A DNA stretch of 64,000 bases, taken from NCBI RefSeq assembly GCF_014892515.1, contig NZ_JADBGR010000087.1, positions 1 to 64,000 of the forward strand, in the 5' to 3' direction. This DNA is from Myceligenerans pegani. GTDB lineage: Bacteria; Actinomycetota; Actinomycetes; Actinomycetales; Cellulomonadaceae. Positions 16,895-25,516 of this stretch are shown one piece after another. A program made the position numbers and the translations under genes. The notes under the pieces are model-generated. The model was not told the origin of the DNA, made no database searches, and worked only from the letters and a program-made list of their open reading frames with translations. Numbering within the stretch: position 1 is the stretch's first letter; each line of letters starts with the position of its first letter.

Positions 16895-17898
16895 CCGAGC
16901 GGAACGGGCCCGCCAAGCTCAAGGACGTTGCCGAGGCCGCCGGAGTGAGCATCTCCACGGTGTCGCGTGTCTTCTCCAACCCGGAGCGCCTCTCGCCGGC
17001 GACCGTGCAACACGTGCGCGAGGTGGCTCAGCGCCTGCGCTACGCGCCGAACGTGGTGGCGCGTGCGCTCATCACCGGCGTCGCCGCGAACATCGGGCTC
17101 GTGGTGCCCGACATCACGAACCCGTACATGACGCGACTGCTCAAGGCCGCGCAGGGTAGGTCACGCGCCTCGAACGTGGGCCTGCTCGTCGCGGACACCG
17201 ATGACAGCGCGGAGATCGAGCGCCAGGTCGCGGAGCAGCTGGCGCGGCAGGCCCGAGGACTCATCCTCTGTGCGCCGCGCATGAGCGCATCACATATCCG
17301 GGATCTCGCGAGCATGGTGCCCCTCGTCATCATCAACCGGGTGGTCGACGGAGTCCCGGCCGTGTACACGGACTCCCGGCAGGCGCTGCGCGAGTTCGTC
17401 GACGAACTGGTCGGTCTCGGCCATCGCCGGTTCGCGTACCTTCCGGGCCCCACGCGCTCATGGGCCAACCGGCAGCGTCAGCAGGCCATCGGTCAACGTG
17501 CCGCCAGACACGGTGCCGAACTCGTCGTCCTGGAACCGACCGCGGCGACGTACGAGGACGGTATCGGTGCCGCCTCGGCGGTGGCCGACGCCGGAGTGAC
17601 GGCCGTGCTCGCGTTCGACGACGTGCTCGCGTCAGGGCTCATGGAAGGGCTTCGTCGGGCGGGCCTCACGGTGCCCGGCGACGTCAGCGTCGTCGGCCAC
17701 GACGATGTCCTCGCCGAACTCACGCGGCCCGGACTGGCCACCGTCCGGGCGCAGGCCGAGCGGGTCGGGCGGCTCGCCGCAGAGCGGCTGCTCGACCCCG
17801 ACGGCGAAGTGGAGCGCACGGAATCGATGGCGATTCATGCCGAGACCGTCCGGCGCGACTCGATCGCCCCGCCGTCCACCCGCCACGTCAGCTCCTGA
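16891..17898 (+). CDS. LacI-family transcriptional regulator
   Basis: A 335-residue repressor with the LacI HTH at about residues 9-55 (KLKDVAEAAGVSISTVSRVF and the hinge helix VARALITG) and a periplasmic-binding-like effector domain (IGLVVPDITNPYMTRLLKAA to VSVVGHDDVLAELTRPGLAT). It is the last gene of the transport operon by 4-base overlap. The two identical CAAACGTTTG palindromes at 10.1 and 12.5 kb are its most likely operators, making it the local repressor of nag, GH3 and transporter genes. Confidence 0.92.
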   Translation: MTERNGPAKLKDVAEAAGVSISTVSRVFSNPERLSPATVQHVREVAQRLRYAPNVVARALITGVAANIGLVVPDITNPYMTRLLKAAQGRSRASNVGLLVADTDDSAEIERQVAEQLARQARGLILCAPRMSASHIRDLASMVPLVIINRVVDGVPAVYTDSRQALREFVDELVGLGHRRFAYLPGPTRSWANRQRQQAIGQRAARHGAELVVLEPTAATYEDGIGAASAVADAGVTAVLAFDDVLASGLMEGLRRAGLTVPGDVSVVGHDDVLAELTRPGLATVRAQAERVGRLAAERLLDPDGEVERTESMAIHAETVRRDSIAPPSTRHVSS

Positions 17899-17930
17899 CC
17901 TCGTAGGACATTCCGCAAAGGAGACCTTTG

Positions 17931-18965
17931 ATGACCCACCTTCGACCGCCTCGCGACGAGGCCGAACTCGATGACCTCCTCTCCCGGCCAGGTGAGGGCG
18001 TAGGCGACGCGCTCGACCGGCTCGACGGGGACGTGCTGATCCTCGGCGCCGGTGGCAAGATCGGGCCGACCATGGCGCGCATGGCGCGCCGCGCGCTCGA
18101 CGCCGTCGGGTCCCGCGCGGACGTGCTGGCAGTGTCGCGGTGGAGCGACCCGGAGGTTCGTGCGGAACTCGAGTCCCACGGAGTCCGCACCGTTGCCGCG
18201 GATCTCGCGGACCCTGCCTCGTACGGGAACCTTCCGGACGCCGCCGGACTGTTCTTCCTCACGGCCATGAAGTTCGGCACGGTAGGGAACGAGCACCGCA
18301 CCTGGTGGACGAACACCGCGATCCCGGCATTCGTGGCCGACCGCTGGCGGGGTACGCCGACGATGGTCTACTCGACCGGGAACGTGTACGGGCTCTCCCC
18401 GGTGAGCGGGGGCGGCAGCAAGGAGAGTGATCCGCCCTCGCCCGCGGGTGAGTACGCGCAGTCCTGTCTTGGACGGGAGCGTGTCTTCAGCGCGGCGGCA
18501 CACGAGTGGGGCACCCCCACCACGGTTTTTCGGCTCAACTACGCCTGCGAGCTCCGCTACGGCGTCATCGCCGACATCGCGCAGACGATCATGACCGGCA
18601 GGGCAGTGGACGTCACCATGCCCGCAGTCAACGTCGCCTGGCAGGGAGACATCAGTTCCTGGGCGCTACGCAGCATCGAACTCGCTTCCACGCCACCCGC
18701 CGTCCTCAACGCCACGGGACCGGAGACGGTGTCTGTGCGGACGATCGCCGACCGCCTCGCCGAACGCATGGGAACGGCCCTCGAGCTCACCGGAACCGAG
18801 GCGGCGGACGCGCTCCTCAGCGACGCGGGTGCGACGTTCGAGCGATACGGATACCCGACCGTCCCCCTGGGCACGTTGATCGACTGGGTGGCCGAGTGGG
18901 TCGGCAGCGGCGGGCGCCAGCTCGGGAAGGCGACGAAGTTCCAGCAGCGGGTGGGACAGTACTGA
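17931..18965 (+). CDS. NAD-dependent epimerase/dehydratase family protein
   Basis: A 344-residue extended short-chain dehydrogenase. The cofactor motif is DVLILGAGGKIGPTMARM. The catalytic Tyr lies in EYAQSCLGRERVF, where the usual Lys three residues on is not in the standard YxxxK position. AAAGGAG lies 8 bases before the ATG. It is followed by a lyase gene with a TGATG overlap. In similar operons such proteins act on sugar-derived metabolites; no specific reaction can be assigned. Confidence 0.85.
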   Translation: MTHLRPPRDEAELDDLLSRPGEGVGDALDRLDGDVLILGAGGKIGPTMARMARRALDAVGSRADVLAVSRWSDPEVRAELESHGVRTVAADLADPASYGNLPDAAGLFFLTAMKFGTVGNEHRTWWTNTAIPAFVADRWRGTPTMVYSTGNVYGLSPVSGGGSKESDPPSPAGEYAQSCLGRERVFSAAAHEWGTPTTVFRLNYACELRYGVIADIAQTIMTGRAVDVTMPAVNVAWQGDISSWALRSIELASTPPAVLNATGPETVSVRTIADRLAERMGTALELTGTEAADALLSDAGATFERYGYPTVPLGTLIDWVAEWVGSGGRQLGKATKFQQRVGQY

Positions 18966-19999
18966 TGGTCGCGGACCTGGGGGCCCGTCTGCGGCAGGGC
19001 GTCGCGATTCCCGCACACCCGCTGGCGCTGGACGAGGGAAAACGCCTCGACCTGGCCGCGCAGCGCGCCCTGACGCGGTACTACGCGGACGCGGGGGTCG
19101 ACGGTTTCGCCGTGGGCGTGCACACGACACAGTTCGCACTGCACGCGGACCCGGGCATGTTCCGCGAGGTGCTCACCTTGGCCGTGGGCACGGTGCCCGA
19201 CTGGGACGCCGTTCGCATCGCTGGTGTGGTCGGTGACATCCCGGCGGCGGTCCGGGAGGCGGAGTTGGCCGCCGAACTCGGGTACGACGCCGTACTGCTG
19301 AGCCCGTGGGGGATGGCGGACCTGACGGAGGACACGTTGCTCGCCCGGGCGGCCGCCGTGGGCGAGGTGCTGCCGGCCATCGGGTTCTACCTGCAGGAGA
19401 ACGTCGGCGGTCTCCGGCTCAGCCGCCACTACTGGAGGGCTTTGCTCGATCTCCCGTCCACGGTCGCAGTCAAGAGCGCGCCCTTCGACCGCTATCGCAC
19501 CGTCGATGTCGCGCGCACGCTCCTCGAACACGACCGATGGGCCGACGTCGCCCTCCTGACGGGCAACGACGACGCGATCGTCCACGACCTCACGACTCCG
19601 ATCACGGGACTGGTCGGAGGTGAGTGGCGAACGCTGCACGTGCGAGGCGGGCTGCTCGGTCAGTGGGCGGTCGGTGCACGGGCTGCCGCCGGACTCCTCG
19701 ACAGGCTCCGGCGCGAGCGGGACTCGGGACGGGTCGGCACCGACACCCTCGCGATCGCGCCCGACCTCGTCGAGGTCAACGCCGCGGTCTTCGACGTGCT
19801 CGGAGGTTTCCGCGGTTGCGTCGCCGGTGTCAACGAAGTGCTGCGGCAACAGGGCCTGATCTCGTCGGCCGCATGCCTCGACGACCGCGAGCGGCTCTCG
19901 CCCGGACAGGCCGCGCTCATCGCCGAGGTCCGGAAGCGCTTCCCCGATCTGCTCGACGAGGAATTCGTGGCCGAGCATCGCGACCGGTGGCGGGCATGA
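18965..19999 (+). CDS. DapA/NanA-like (dihydrodipicolinate synthase family) lyase
   Basis: A 344-residue TIM-barrel protein of the DHDPS / N-acetylneuraminate lyase superfamily. The Schiff-base Lys is in VAVKSAPFDRYRT, the substrate carboxylate region is diverged, and LPAIGFYLQENVGGL follows the expected strand pattern. ATG overlaps the stop of the epimerase gene. DapA-like proteins in sugar operons split or form 2-keto-3-deoxy acids, which would suit a pathway with the epimerase and oxidoreductases. It is unlikely to be the housekeeping DapA. Confidence 0.85.
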   Translation: MVADLGARLRQGVAIPAHPLALDEGKRLDLAAQRALTRYYADAGVDGFAVGVHTTQFALHADPGMFREVLTLAVGTVPDWDAVRIAGVVGDIPAAVREAELAAELGYDAVLLSPWGMADLTEDTLLARAAAVGEVLPAIGFYLQENVGGLRLSRHYWRALLDLPSTVAVKSAPFDRYRTVDVARTLLEHDRWADVALLTGNDDAIVHDLTTPITGLVGGEWRTLHVRGGLLGQWAVGARAAAGLLDRLRRERDSGRVGTDTLAIAPDLVEVNAAVFDVLGGFRGCVAGVNEVLRQQGLISSAACLDDRERLSPGQAALIAEVRKRFPDLLDEEFVAEHRDRWRA

Positions 20000-20053
20000 C
20001 AACGCCTCGGCCGGACAAAGGTGAGCAGTATCGCTCTACGGAAAGGAACCGTC

Positions 20054-20953
20054 ATGAACCGCAGGATCTACCGACGCCTCCGGAGGCTGGGTCTCGGCCT
20101 CGTCCCGGCGCTCCTCACTGCCCTGCTCTGGCACGGCCCCGGCCTGCCGGACGACGTCTCGGCCTACGACGTGGCCGTGCTCCGAGACGACCCGGAGGTG
20201 TACTGGACGATGGCGAGTGCCGACGAGGGCGTCGAGGCCGACATCGGCGGTTCGCGCATCACGGGCACCTACACGGGTGGTCCGAGCAGCACGACGCTCC
20301 CCAACGGTGATGTCGCGGCCGTGTTCGACGGTGCGACGCAGTACTTCGAGGCATCCGACGCGCCGGAGCTGAGCCCGACGACGACCGGCGAGATCACCAT
20401 CGAGGCCTGGATGCGTCCGGACACGCTCCAGTTCACGAACTCCCAGAGCTCCGGCTACGTGAACTGGATGGGGAAGGGCGAGGAGGGGCAGCACGAGTAC
20501 GTGAGCCGGATGTACTCGCTGGACAACACCGAGTCACGGCCCAACCGGATCTCGGGTTACTCGTTCAACCTCTCCGGCGGGCTCGGCGCCGGGTCCTACT
20601 TCCAGGACCCGATAGCTGCGGGGGACTGGATCCACTACGCCCTGGTGATCAACACCGTGGACGTCAGCCCGGACTTCCCCAACGGATACACCAAGATCTA
20701 CCGGGACGGCGTACTCCGAGACCAGGACGACCTCAGCATCCGTGGCATGGTCATCGAGCCCGGGCGCAGCGTCGCGCCGTTCCGGGCCGGGACGCGGGAC
20801 TTCGCCTCCTGGTTCGAAGGAGCGATCGGCAAGATCGCGATCTACGACCACGAGCTGAGCCAGGAGCAGCTGGCGGAGCACCACGAGGCCATGTTCGACG
20901 AGAGGCGACCGCGGGATCGAGGGGCCGGTGCGGGGACACGGCCGGCTCCGTAG
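20054..20953 (+). CDS. Secreted LamG/concanavalin-like domain protein
   Basis: A 299-residue protein with an N-terminal signal or anchor (RRLGLGLVPALLTALLW) and one LamG-like jelly-roll domain (about 45-285: DPEVYWTMASADEG, FDGATQYFEASD, ITIEAWMRPDT, WIHYALVINT, GKIAIYDHELSQEQLAEHH). Such domains bind glycans. There is no catalytic domain, and the tail is Arg/Gly-rich and probably disordered. Start ATG follows GAAAGGA. It is the last gene before a 14-bp terminator hairpin and closes the glycan region. Confidence 0.82.
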   Translation: MNRRIYRRLRRLGLGLVPALLTALLWHGPGLPDDVSAYDVAVLRDDPEVYWTMASADEGVEADIGGSRITGTYTGGPSSTTLPNGDVAAVFDGATQYFEASDAPELSPTTTGEITIEAWMRPDTLQFTNSQSSGYVNWMGKGEEGQHEYVSRMYSLDNTESRPNRISGYSFNLSGGLGAGSYFQDPIAAGDWIHYALVINTVDVSPDFPNGYTKIYRDGVLRDQDDLSIRGMVIEPGRSVAPFRAGTRDFASWFEGAIGKIAIYDHELSQEQLAEHHEAMFDERRPRDRGAGAGTRPAP

Positions 20954-21023
20954 CGGAAGCGCGAGCCGATAATCAGGAGCGGCAGCCGAGTGCGGACTCC
21001 CTGCGCAAACTTGCGAGGCACCC

Positions 21024-21060
21024 GACGGGCAGGTCAGAAAGAGCCTCTGACCTGCCCGTC
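21024..21060. terminator. Rho-independent-like hairpin closing the glycan region
   Basis: Perfect 14-bp stem GACGGGCAGGTCAG / CTGACCTGCCCGTC with a 9-nt loop, 70 bases after the LamG gene and directly before the left tRNA-derived repeat. Confidence 0.8.
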
Positions 21061-21067
21061 GCAGCGC

Positions 21068-21175
21068 GCGCGGGCGCCGGGAGCCGAACCTGGATAATCA
21101 GTTTGAAGGACATCTTCGCCGATATCTGGTTGGACGGATCAATCGGCGGCAATGCCCGGCGACCTGGGTCTGTCT
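21068..21175 (-). repeat. Left copy of a tRNA-Gly-derived attachment repeat (degenerate)
   Basis: About 105 bp align with 35489-35594 with one single-base gap and roughly 85 percent identity by eye. Read on the minus strand, the part at 21068-21112 is a decayed tRNA-Gly 3' end (CTTCAAACTGATTATCCAGG, then TTCGGCTCCCGG). The remaining 65 bp (GGTTGGACGGATCAATCGG and flanks) are not tRNA and probably represent the conserved end of an integrated element. It marks the left border of an island. Confidence 0.65.
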
Positions 21176-21227
21176 GAGGATCGGCGTGGCGTGTCGGCAG
21201 CCTCCGATCGAATGGTGTCGCTGCAGC

Positions 21228-21659
21228 TCACGTCATGCGACCGGGCTCGAGCGCGGCTGCGGCCGCGTGCAGGAGCCAGGTGTTGATCGAGACGCCGTCG
21301 CGGGCAGCAGCGCTCTCGACCCGGGACTTGAGGCCGCCCGGGAGGCGGAGCGTGACCCGGGTCGTCGGCCCGCCCTCGGCAGTCAACGCCGCCCGGGCCG
21401 CCCCTGCCGGGGCGCGATGGGGCAGCGAGACCACGAACTCGGGTTCTCCGGCGTGGAGGCGGACCTCGACCGAGCCTGGCTCGAGCTCGTTGCTGATCTC
21501 AGCGGCGGCCGTGGAGAGGGAGTGGAGCAGGATCAGCCGGACGGCATCGTCCAGCGGGGCAGTGAGTCGCTCGACGAACAGCCGCGCTTCCTCCCCGCCT
21601 GCCTCGGCCACGGTGCCGAGCCGACGCTGAAGGCTTTCGACGTACGGCGTGAGGTCCAT
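21228..21659 (-). CDS. HicB-like / ribbon-helix-helix domain protein
   Basis: A 143-residue protein with a helical N-terminal half and a C-terminal ribbon-helix-helix motif (TTRVTLRLPGGLKSRVESAA, then DGVSINTWLLHAAAAAL) as in HicB/Arc-type DNA-binding antitoxins. No HicA toxin is next to it. Its upstream neighbour is a small membrane protein on the same strand, and both face the TetR gene. The pair may be the TetR-controlled output. The role as antitoxin is not supported here; DNA-binding is likely. Confidence 0.7.
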   Translation of the reverse strand: MDLTPYVESLQRRLGTVAEAGGEEARLFVERLTAPLDDAVRLILLHSLSTAAAEISNELEPGSVEVRLHAGEPEFVVSLPHRAPAGAARAALTAEGGPTTRVTLRLPGGLKSRVESAAARDGVSINTWLLHAAAAALEPGRMT

Positions 21660-21669
21660 CGCTCGGGCG

Positions 21670-22188
21670 CTAACTGATCGCCAGCAGCAGGAGCACCGCT
21701 GCTGAGCCGATCGTCACGAGCGCGAAGCGAATCACGATCAGCGGACGCATCCACCACGGGAACGCGCGCGACGCCGCGCCGATGACCGCCTTGGCATCGA
21801 TAGCCCGCGCCTTCGGATCCTCGGACCGCCGGAACGCGGCCGCCACGAACCGGGCCGTGAAGACCTGACTGGCCGTGATGAACCCGCCGGCCAGGAGCAG
21901 GGTCGGCTGCACGATCCAGGTCGACGTCCGGCCCACGTCGGGAGCCGTCAGGTTGACCGTCGCGAGCACGGCGAGAAGCGCGGCGATGCCGAGCGGGAGC
22001 ATCAGCTCTGTTCGGCTCTCCTCCACCCGCACCCCGTGTCGCATCAGGACCTCGGGCGGCAAGCCCTGTCTGGTCACCTCGGCCTCCGCCGCACGCTGGG
22101 CCATCGTCCCGTGCCGATATGCCGCGAGTCCGATGACGAGGAACGTCACCGCCGTTGTGTACTGCACCAATGCAACCGCGATGGGCAC
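21670..22188 (-). CDS. Small integral membrane protein, four predicted segments
   Basis: A 172-residue protein with hydrophobic stretches at about 5-25, 65-82, 90-112 and 150-170, and a charged cytoplasmic-looking loop between the first two (RQGLPPEVLMRHGVRVEE). No family is recognised with confidence. It starts just outside the divergent TetR operators and lies 10 bases before the RHH gene, so the two are co-transcribed and probably repressed by the TetR protein. Confidence 0.7.
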   Translation of the reverse strand: MPIAVALVQYTTAVTFLVIGLAAYRHGTMAQRAAEAEVTRQGLPPEVLMRHGVRVEESRTELMLPLGIAALLAVLATVNLTAPDVGRTSTWIVQPTLLLAGGFITASQVFTARFVAAAFRRSEDPKARAIDAKAVIGAASRAFPWWMRPLIVIRFALVTIGSAAVLLLLAIS

Positions 22189-22208
22189 GAGACCTCCCGG
22201 AATCAGAC

Positions 22209-22223
22209 TTGCACACCGTTCAA
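22209..22223. promoter_or_regulatory. TetR operator 1
   Basis: TTGCACACCGTTCAA fits the palindrome TTGnACAntGTnCAA with one mismatch. It is close to the membrane-protein start. Confidence 0.6.
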
Positions 22224-22243
22224 GAGGCGAGGGTACGCCTGAA

Positions 22244-22258
22244 TTGAACAGTGTGCAA
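22244..22258. promoter_or_regulatory. TetR operator 2
   Basis: TTGAACAGTGTGCAA is a full match to TTGnACAntGTnCAA, 35 bases centre-to-centre from site 1. Together the two sites form a larger inverted repeat, CTTGCACACCGTTCAA with its near-complement. It lies 13 bases before the TetR ATG, so repression is expected in both directions. Confidence 0.65.
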
Positions 22259-22271
22259 GAACGGCGTTAGG

Positions 22272-22997
22272 ATGGCCCGCGTGGCACGGGACACCCTGAC
22301 GCGGGACCAAATCGTCTCCGCGGCGATCGAACTGCTCGACGCCGACGGGATCGACGGGCTGAGTATGCGGCGGCTGGGCCATCGACTCGGGTCCGCGGCG
22401 ACGGCTGTGTACTGGCACGTCGAGGACAAGGACAACCTCGTCGGGCTCGCTGCCGACGAATTGTGGGGCGAGGTCGACCTGCCCGACCTTGACCAGGTCG
22501 ACTGGCGAACCGCCGCCACCTCGATGGCCGCTGGCATGCACGCGATGCTTGGTCACCACCCGTGGCTCATGCAGGCCCTGAGCAACCATCCGGTCTACGG
22601 CCGTGGCAAGGCTCGATATGACGACCACGCTCTGGCGGTTTTTGAAAAGGCCGGCTTCGTCGAGGCTGCCGCGGACCAGGCCAGCGCGACGGTCTTCGTC
22701 TTTGTCCTCGGTTGCGCACTCGGTCCAGCCGCTGAGTTCTCCCTCACGAGGCGGCTCAGCCGTGACAAGGGCAAACCCGAGCAGCACCTTGCCGACGTCG
22801 CGGCACAGGCAACCGAGATCGCCGCGCAGTTCCCCCGGCTGCGCCAACGCCTCCCCGCCTTCGACGGGGCCAGCTACTCAGCGGTTCCCGACAACACCTT
22901 CGAATACGGCCTCGCCGCCATCCTCGACGGCTTCGAGTCCCGGCTCGGCCGACCAGCACCACCTCAGGCGCCGCTCTCGCACGAACGTGGGCACTGA
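22272..22997 (+). CDS. TetR-family transcriptional regulator
   Basis: A 241-residue repressor. The HTH lies at about residues 10-55 (DTLTRDQIVSAAIELLDADG, then GLSMRRLGHRLGSAATAVYWHV), and the C-terminal domain is of the Tet-repressor C type. The ATG at 22272 was chosen because a GTG start at 22251 would put coding sequence over operator 2. It is divergent from the membrane protein/RHH pair. The effector is unknown. Confidence 0.88.
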   Translation: MARVARDTLTRDQIVSAAIELLDADGIDGLSMRRLGHRLGSAATAVYWHVEDKDNLVGLAADELWGEVDLPDLDQVDWRTAATSMAAGMHAMLGHHPWLMQALSNHPVYGRGKARYDDHALAVFEKAGFVEAAADQASATVFVFVLGCALGPAAEFSLTRRLSRDKGKPEQHLADVAAQATEIAAQFPRLRQRLPAFDGASYSAVPDNTFEYGLAAILDGFESRLGRPAPPQAPLSHERGH

Positions 22998-23044
22998 GCC
23001 GACACTCACCTGGCCGGCCCGATGCGCCGATGTGGATGCGCCTA

Positions 23045-23929
23045 TTATCTGAGGGCTTCGATAACCTTCGACAAGGCCTCCGAGTGTCGTTCGAGGGCGG
23101 TGAAGTAGGAGAACCCGTAGCGTTCGCGGGTTTGGCGCAGCTGTTCGGCGAGGTCGGAGGGGGTGCCGACGAGCACGGTGGGGTGGTTGGCAATCTGCCT
23201 GCGGGTCAGGTTGGGCATCGCCTGCTGCACCGTGTTCAGCGCTGCGTCGCGGTCGCGGGTGATCTCCACCCAGTGCAGGAGGAGGTTGAGTTCGACGTCC
23301 CGCGTGCGTGCGCCGAGTTTCTGTCGCACGAAGTCGGCCCGCCTGGCAATGCTCTCTGCGTCCTCTACCGCGGGAATGTTGCCGTCGGCGACCGGTCCGG
23401 CGCCGTTGAACCCGATGATGTCGGCATGCTTCGCGGCCAGGGTCAGGACCCGGTCGCCGCGCCCACCGATCAGAAGCGGCGGGCCCGGTCGCTGTGCGGG
23501 GCGAGGGCTGAACTCGTGGTCGGTGAAGTGCCTCTTCAGCTCGGTGACGCTGTGCTCAAGATGGTCGACGCGTGCACGGGACGGCTGCCAGGGCACCCCG
23601 GCGTCGTCGAACTCGAACTTCGCGTACCCGGCGCCGAGCCCTAGCTCGAGGCGTCCACCGATGAGCTGGTCGGTACCCGCTGCCTCACGGGCGAGCAGCC
23701 CGGGGTAGTAGAACGCGGTGTTGAGGACCAGAGTGTTGAGCCGGACTCGCTCGGTGTTCTCTGCGGCGAGTACGAGTGTCGGAAAGCACGGCGGTAGGCC
23801 CACGTGGTCAGCGACGCTGATGACGTCATAGCCGCTCCGTTCGGCCTCCCGGCACTTGGTGACCCAACTGGTCCTGTCGCCGGGTACATAGAGGTTGGCC
23901 CCGAACCGGAAGTCTCGGTGTTCGGACAC
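23045..23929 (-). CDS. LLM-class F420-dependent oxidoreductase
   Basis: A 294-residue luciferase-like TIM barrel. The N-terminal FRFGANLYVPGDRTSW and later ISVADHVG, LELGLGAGYAKFEFDDAGVP and PLLIGGRGDRVLTLAA are typical of the MSMEG_2516-like F420 family. It starts with GTG behind AAAGG. It transfers hydride from F420H2 to an unknown substrate. It is 57 bases downstream of the ABC permease gene on the same strand, so it may share its transcript. Confidence 0.85.
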   Translation of the reverse strand: MSEHRDFRFGANLYVPGDRTSWVTKCREAERSGYDVISVADHVGLPPCFPTLVLAAENTERVRLNTLVLNTAFYYPGLLAREAAGTDQLIGGRLELGLGAGYAKFEFDDAGVPWQPSRARVDHLEHSVTELKRHFTDHEFSPRPAQRPGPPLLIGGRGDRVLTLAAKHADIIGFNGAGPVADGNIPAVEDAESIARRADFVRQKLGARTRDVELNLLLHWVEITRDRDAALNTVQQAMPNLTRRQIANHPTVLVGTPSDLAEQLRQTRERYGFSYFTALERHSEALSKVIEALR

Positions 23930-23986
23930 GGGTTTCCTTTCGAAGACAGATCGGGAGAGGTCGCGGTGACTTGGCTGGGGGGGCGG

Positions 23987-25516
23987 TTAGCGGATGTCGA
24001 GGTATCGGATCCTGCGTAGAGCGAGAGCGAGCAGCGCTGCGGTGACCAGCAGCAGGAGTGCCGTGTAGCCGGGGTGTCCTGGGCCGTCAGGGAGCTGGGG
24101 GACGAGGGCGAACGGTGAGGCGTAGTACGCCTGGGGCGGCAGGATCTGGAGTTCGACGACGAACTCGAGTGCGAGCAGGAGCGCGAGGACGGTGAAGCCC
24201 GTCCCCGCGGCGAGACCTGGGGCGGTCGCCAGCAAGGCTGCCACGAGGGCGAGGAGGATCCACACGGCCGGTGCACGGACGACCGCGGCCCATACCCAGG
24301 CCAGGACGTCGGCACCGGTGCCGAGGCCGATTCCCAGGCCGAAACCCGCGAGGGCAACGAGAGCTGCGACGGCTGCTGTCGCAGCGTGCGCCAGCAGCCA
24401 GTGGCCGCGGCGGACGGGCCGTGCCAGCAGGATCTCTGCCCGCCCGCTGGCCGCTTCGCTGCGCAGTCGCAGGACGGTGACCAGTGCGAGCACCGTGATC
24501 ACCTCGGGAGCCAGGTAGACCGCGGTGTTGGCCAGTCCGGGACCCGACCCGCCGATGTCGAGGTCTGCCTGCTGGTCGACGGTGGAGGCGACGGAGCCGA
24601 TGAGGAGACCAACCACGACCGCGCCAAGGGTCCAGCCGATGATGGCACCCCTGCTGACCCGCAGCGCGAGGGAGAACGGGCCGCGCAACAGGGTGGATGC
24701 CTGGGCGCGGCCTGCTCGGTCGGGCAGGAGCCCGGCGCCGAGGTCGCGGCCGGCGGCGATGCGGATGCTCGCGATGATCGTCACAGCGGCCAGCGCCAAG
24801 GCGGGTAGCAGGGTGAGCACGTTGTTGTCCGTGAAGGGCCGCGCGGCTGCTGTCCAGCCCAGCGGTGACAGCCACGGCGATCCTCCGGAGGCATCGACGG
24901 CGCCACGGGTGAGGAAGAGTGCGGCCAGGACCGTCACGCTGAGGCCGGTGGCTGCGCGACCGGTGCGCACGATCTGGCCGACGATGCCGGCAACTCCCGC
25001 GAAGAGCAGTCCGACGGTGAATACCTGAGCGCCGACGAGCAGGCTTCCGCCGACGTCGGCGCCCAGGGTCAGGAACCCGCCTGCGATGATCACGCCGGCC
25101 ACGAGCGATCCGGTGGCGGCGACGACGAGAGCCGCGCCGAGCGGTGCGGCGCGGCCGATGGCGGACGCTCCCAGCAGTTCGCTCGTGCCGTTCTCCTCGG
25201 CGGAGCGCGTGTTGCGCGTCACGACGAGGATGGAGGCGAGGCCGATGAAGATCGTGGCGATGCCCTGGGTGCGCCACAGGATCAGGCTGCCGATGCTGGT
25301 TCCGTGCATCGGGCCGATGAGGAACAGCTCGCCGGCATCGGTGTTGACGGTCTGGGCGAGTTCGGTTCGGGCGGCCTCGGTGGGATAGGTCCCGAGGATG
25401 CCGGCGCCGACAACGACCAGCAGGAGTGCGGCCAGGCCGTACCACGCGGGCATGTGCGAGCGTTCGCGCCGGGCGGTCAGGGCGAGCATCGGCACGGTGC
25501 CGACCAGAGCGCTCAT
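23987..25516 (-). CDS. ABC-2 type exporter permease (fused 12-TM form)
   Basis: A 509-residue protein with about twelve hydrophobic segments and two internally similar halves, as in the polyketide/antibiotic exporter type. The ATG overlaps the stop of the ATPase gene (ATGA). SAEENGTSELLGASAIGR and SEAASGRAEILLARPVRRGH are the matching cytoplasmic loops of the two halves that face the ATPase. It probably exports a drug-like compound. Confidence 0.85.
   Translation of the reverse strand: MSALVGTVPMLALTARRERSHMPAWYGLAALLLVVVGAGILGTYPTEAARTELAQTVNTDAGELFLIGPMHGTSIGSLILWRTQGIATIFIGLASILVVTRNTRSAEENGTSELLGASAIGRAAPLGAALVVAATGSLVAGVIIAGGFLTLGADVGGSLLVGAQVFTVGLLFAGVAGIVGQIVRTGRAATGLSVTVLAALFLTRGAVDASGGSPWLSPLGWTAAARPFTDNNVLTLLPALALAAVTIIASIRIAAGRDLGAGLLPDRAGRAQASTLLRGPFSLALRVSRGAIIGWTLGAVVVGLLIGSVASTVDQQADLDIGGSGPGLANTAVYLAPEVITVLALVTVLRLRSEAASGRAEILLARPVRRGHWLLAHAATAAVAALVALAGFGLGIGLGTGADVLAWVWAAVVRAPAVWILLALVAALLATAPGLAAGTGFTVLALLLALEFVVELQILPPQAYYASPFALVPQLPDGPGHPGYTALLLLVTAALLALALRRIRYLDIR

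Noticed and set aside
21228-22188. HicAB toxin-antitoxin pair
   Set aside because: Only the RHH/HicB-like protein is present. The neighbour is a membrane protein, not HicA.
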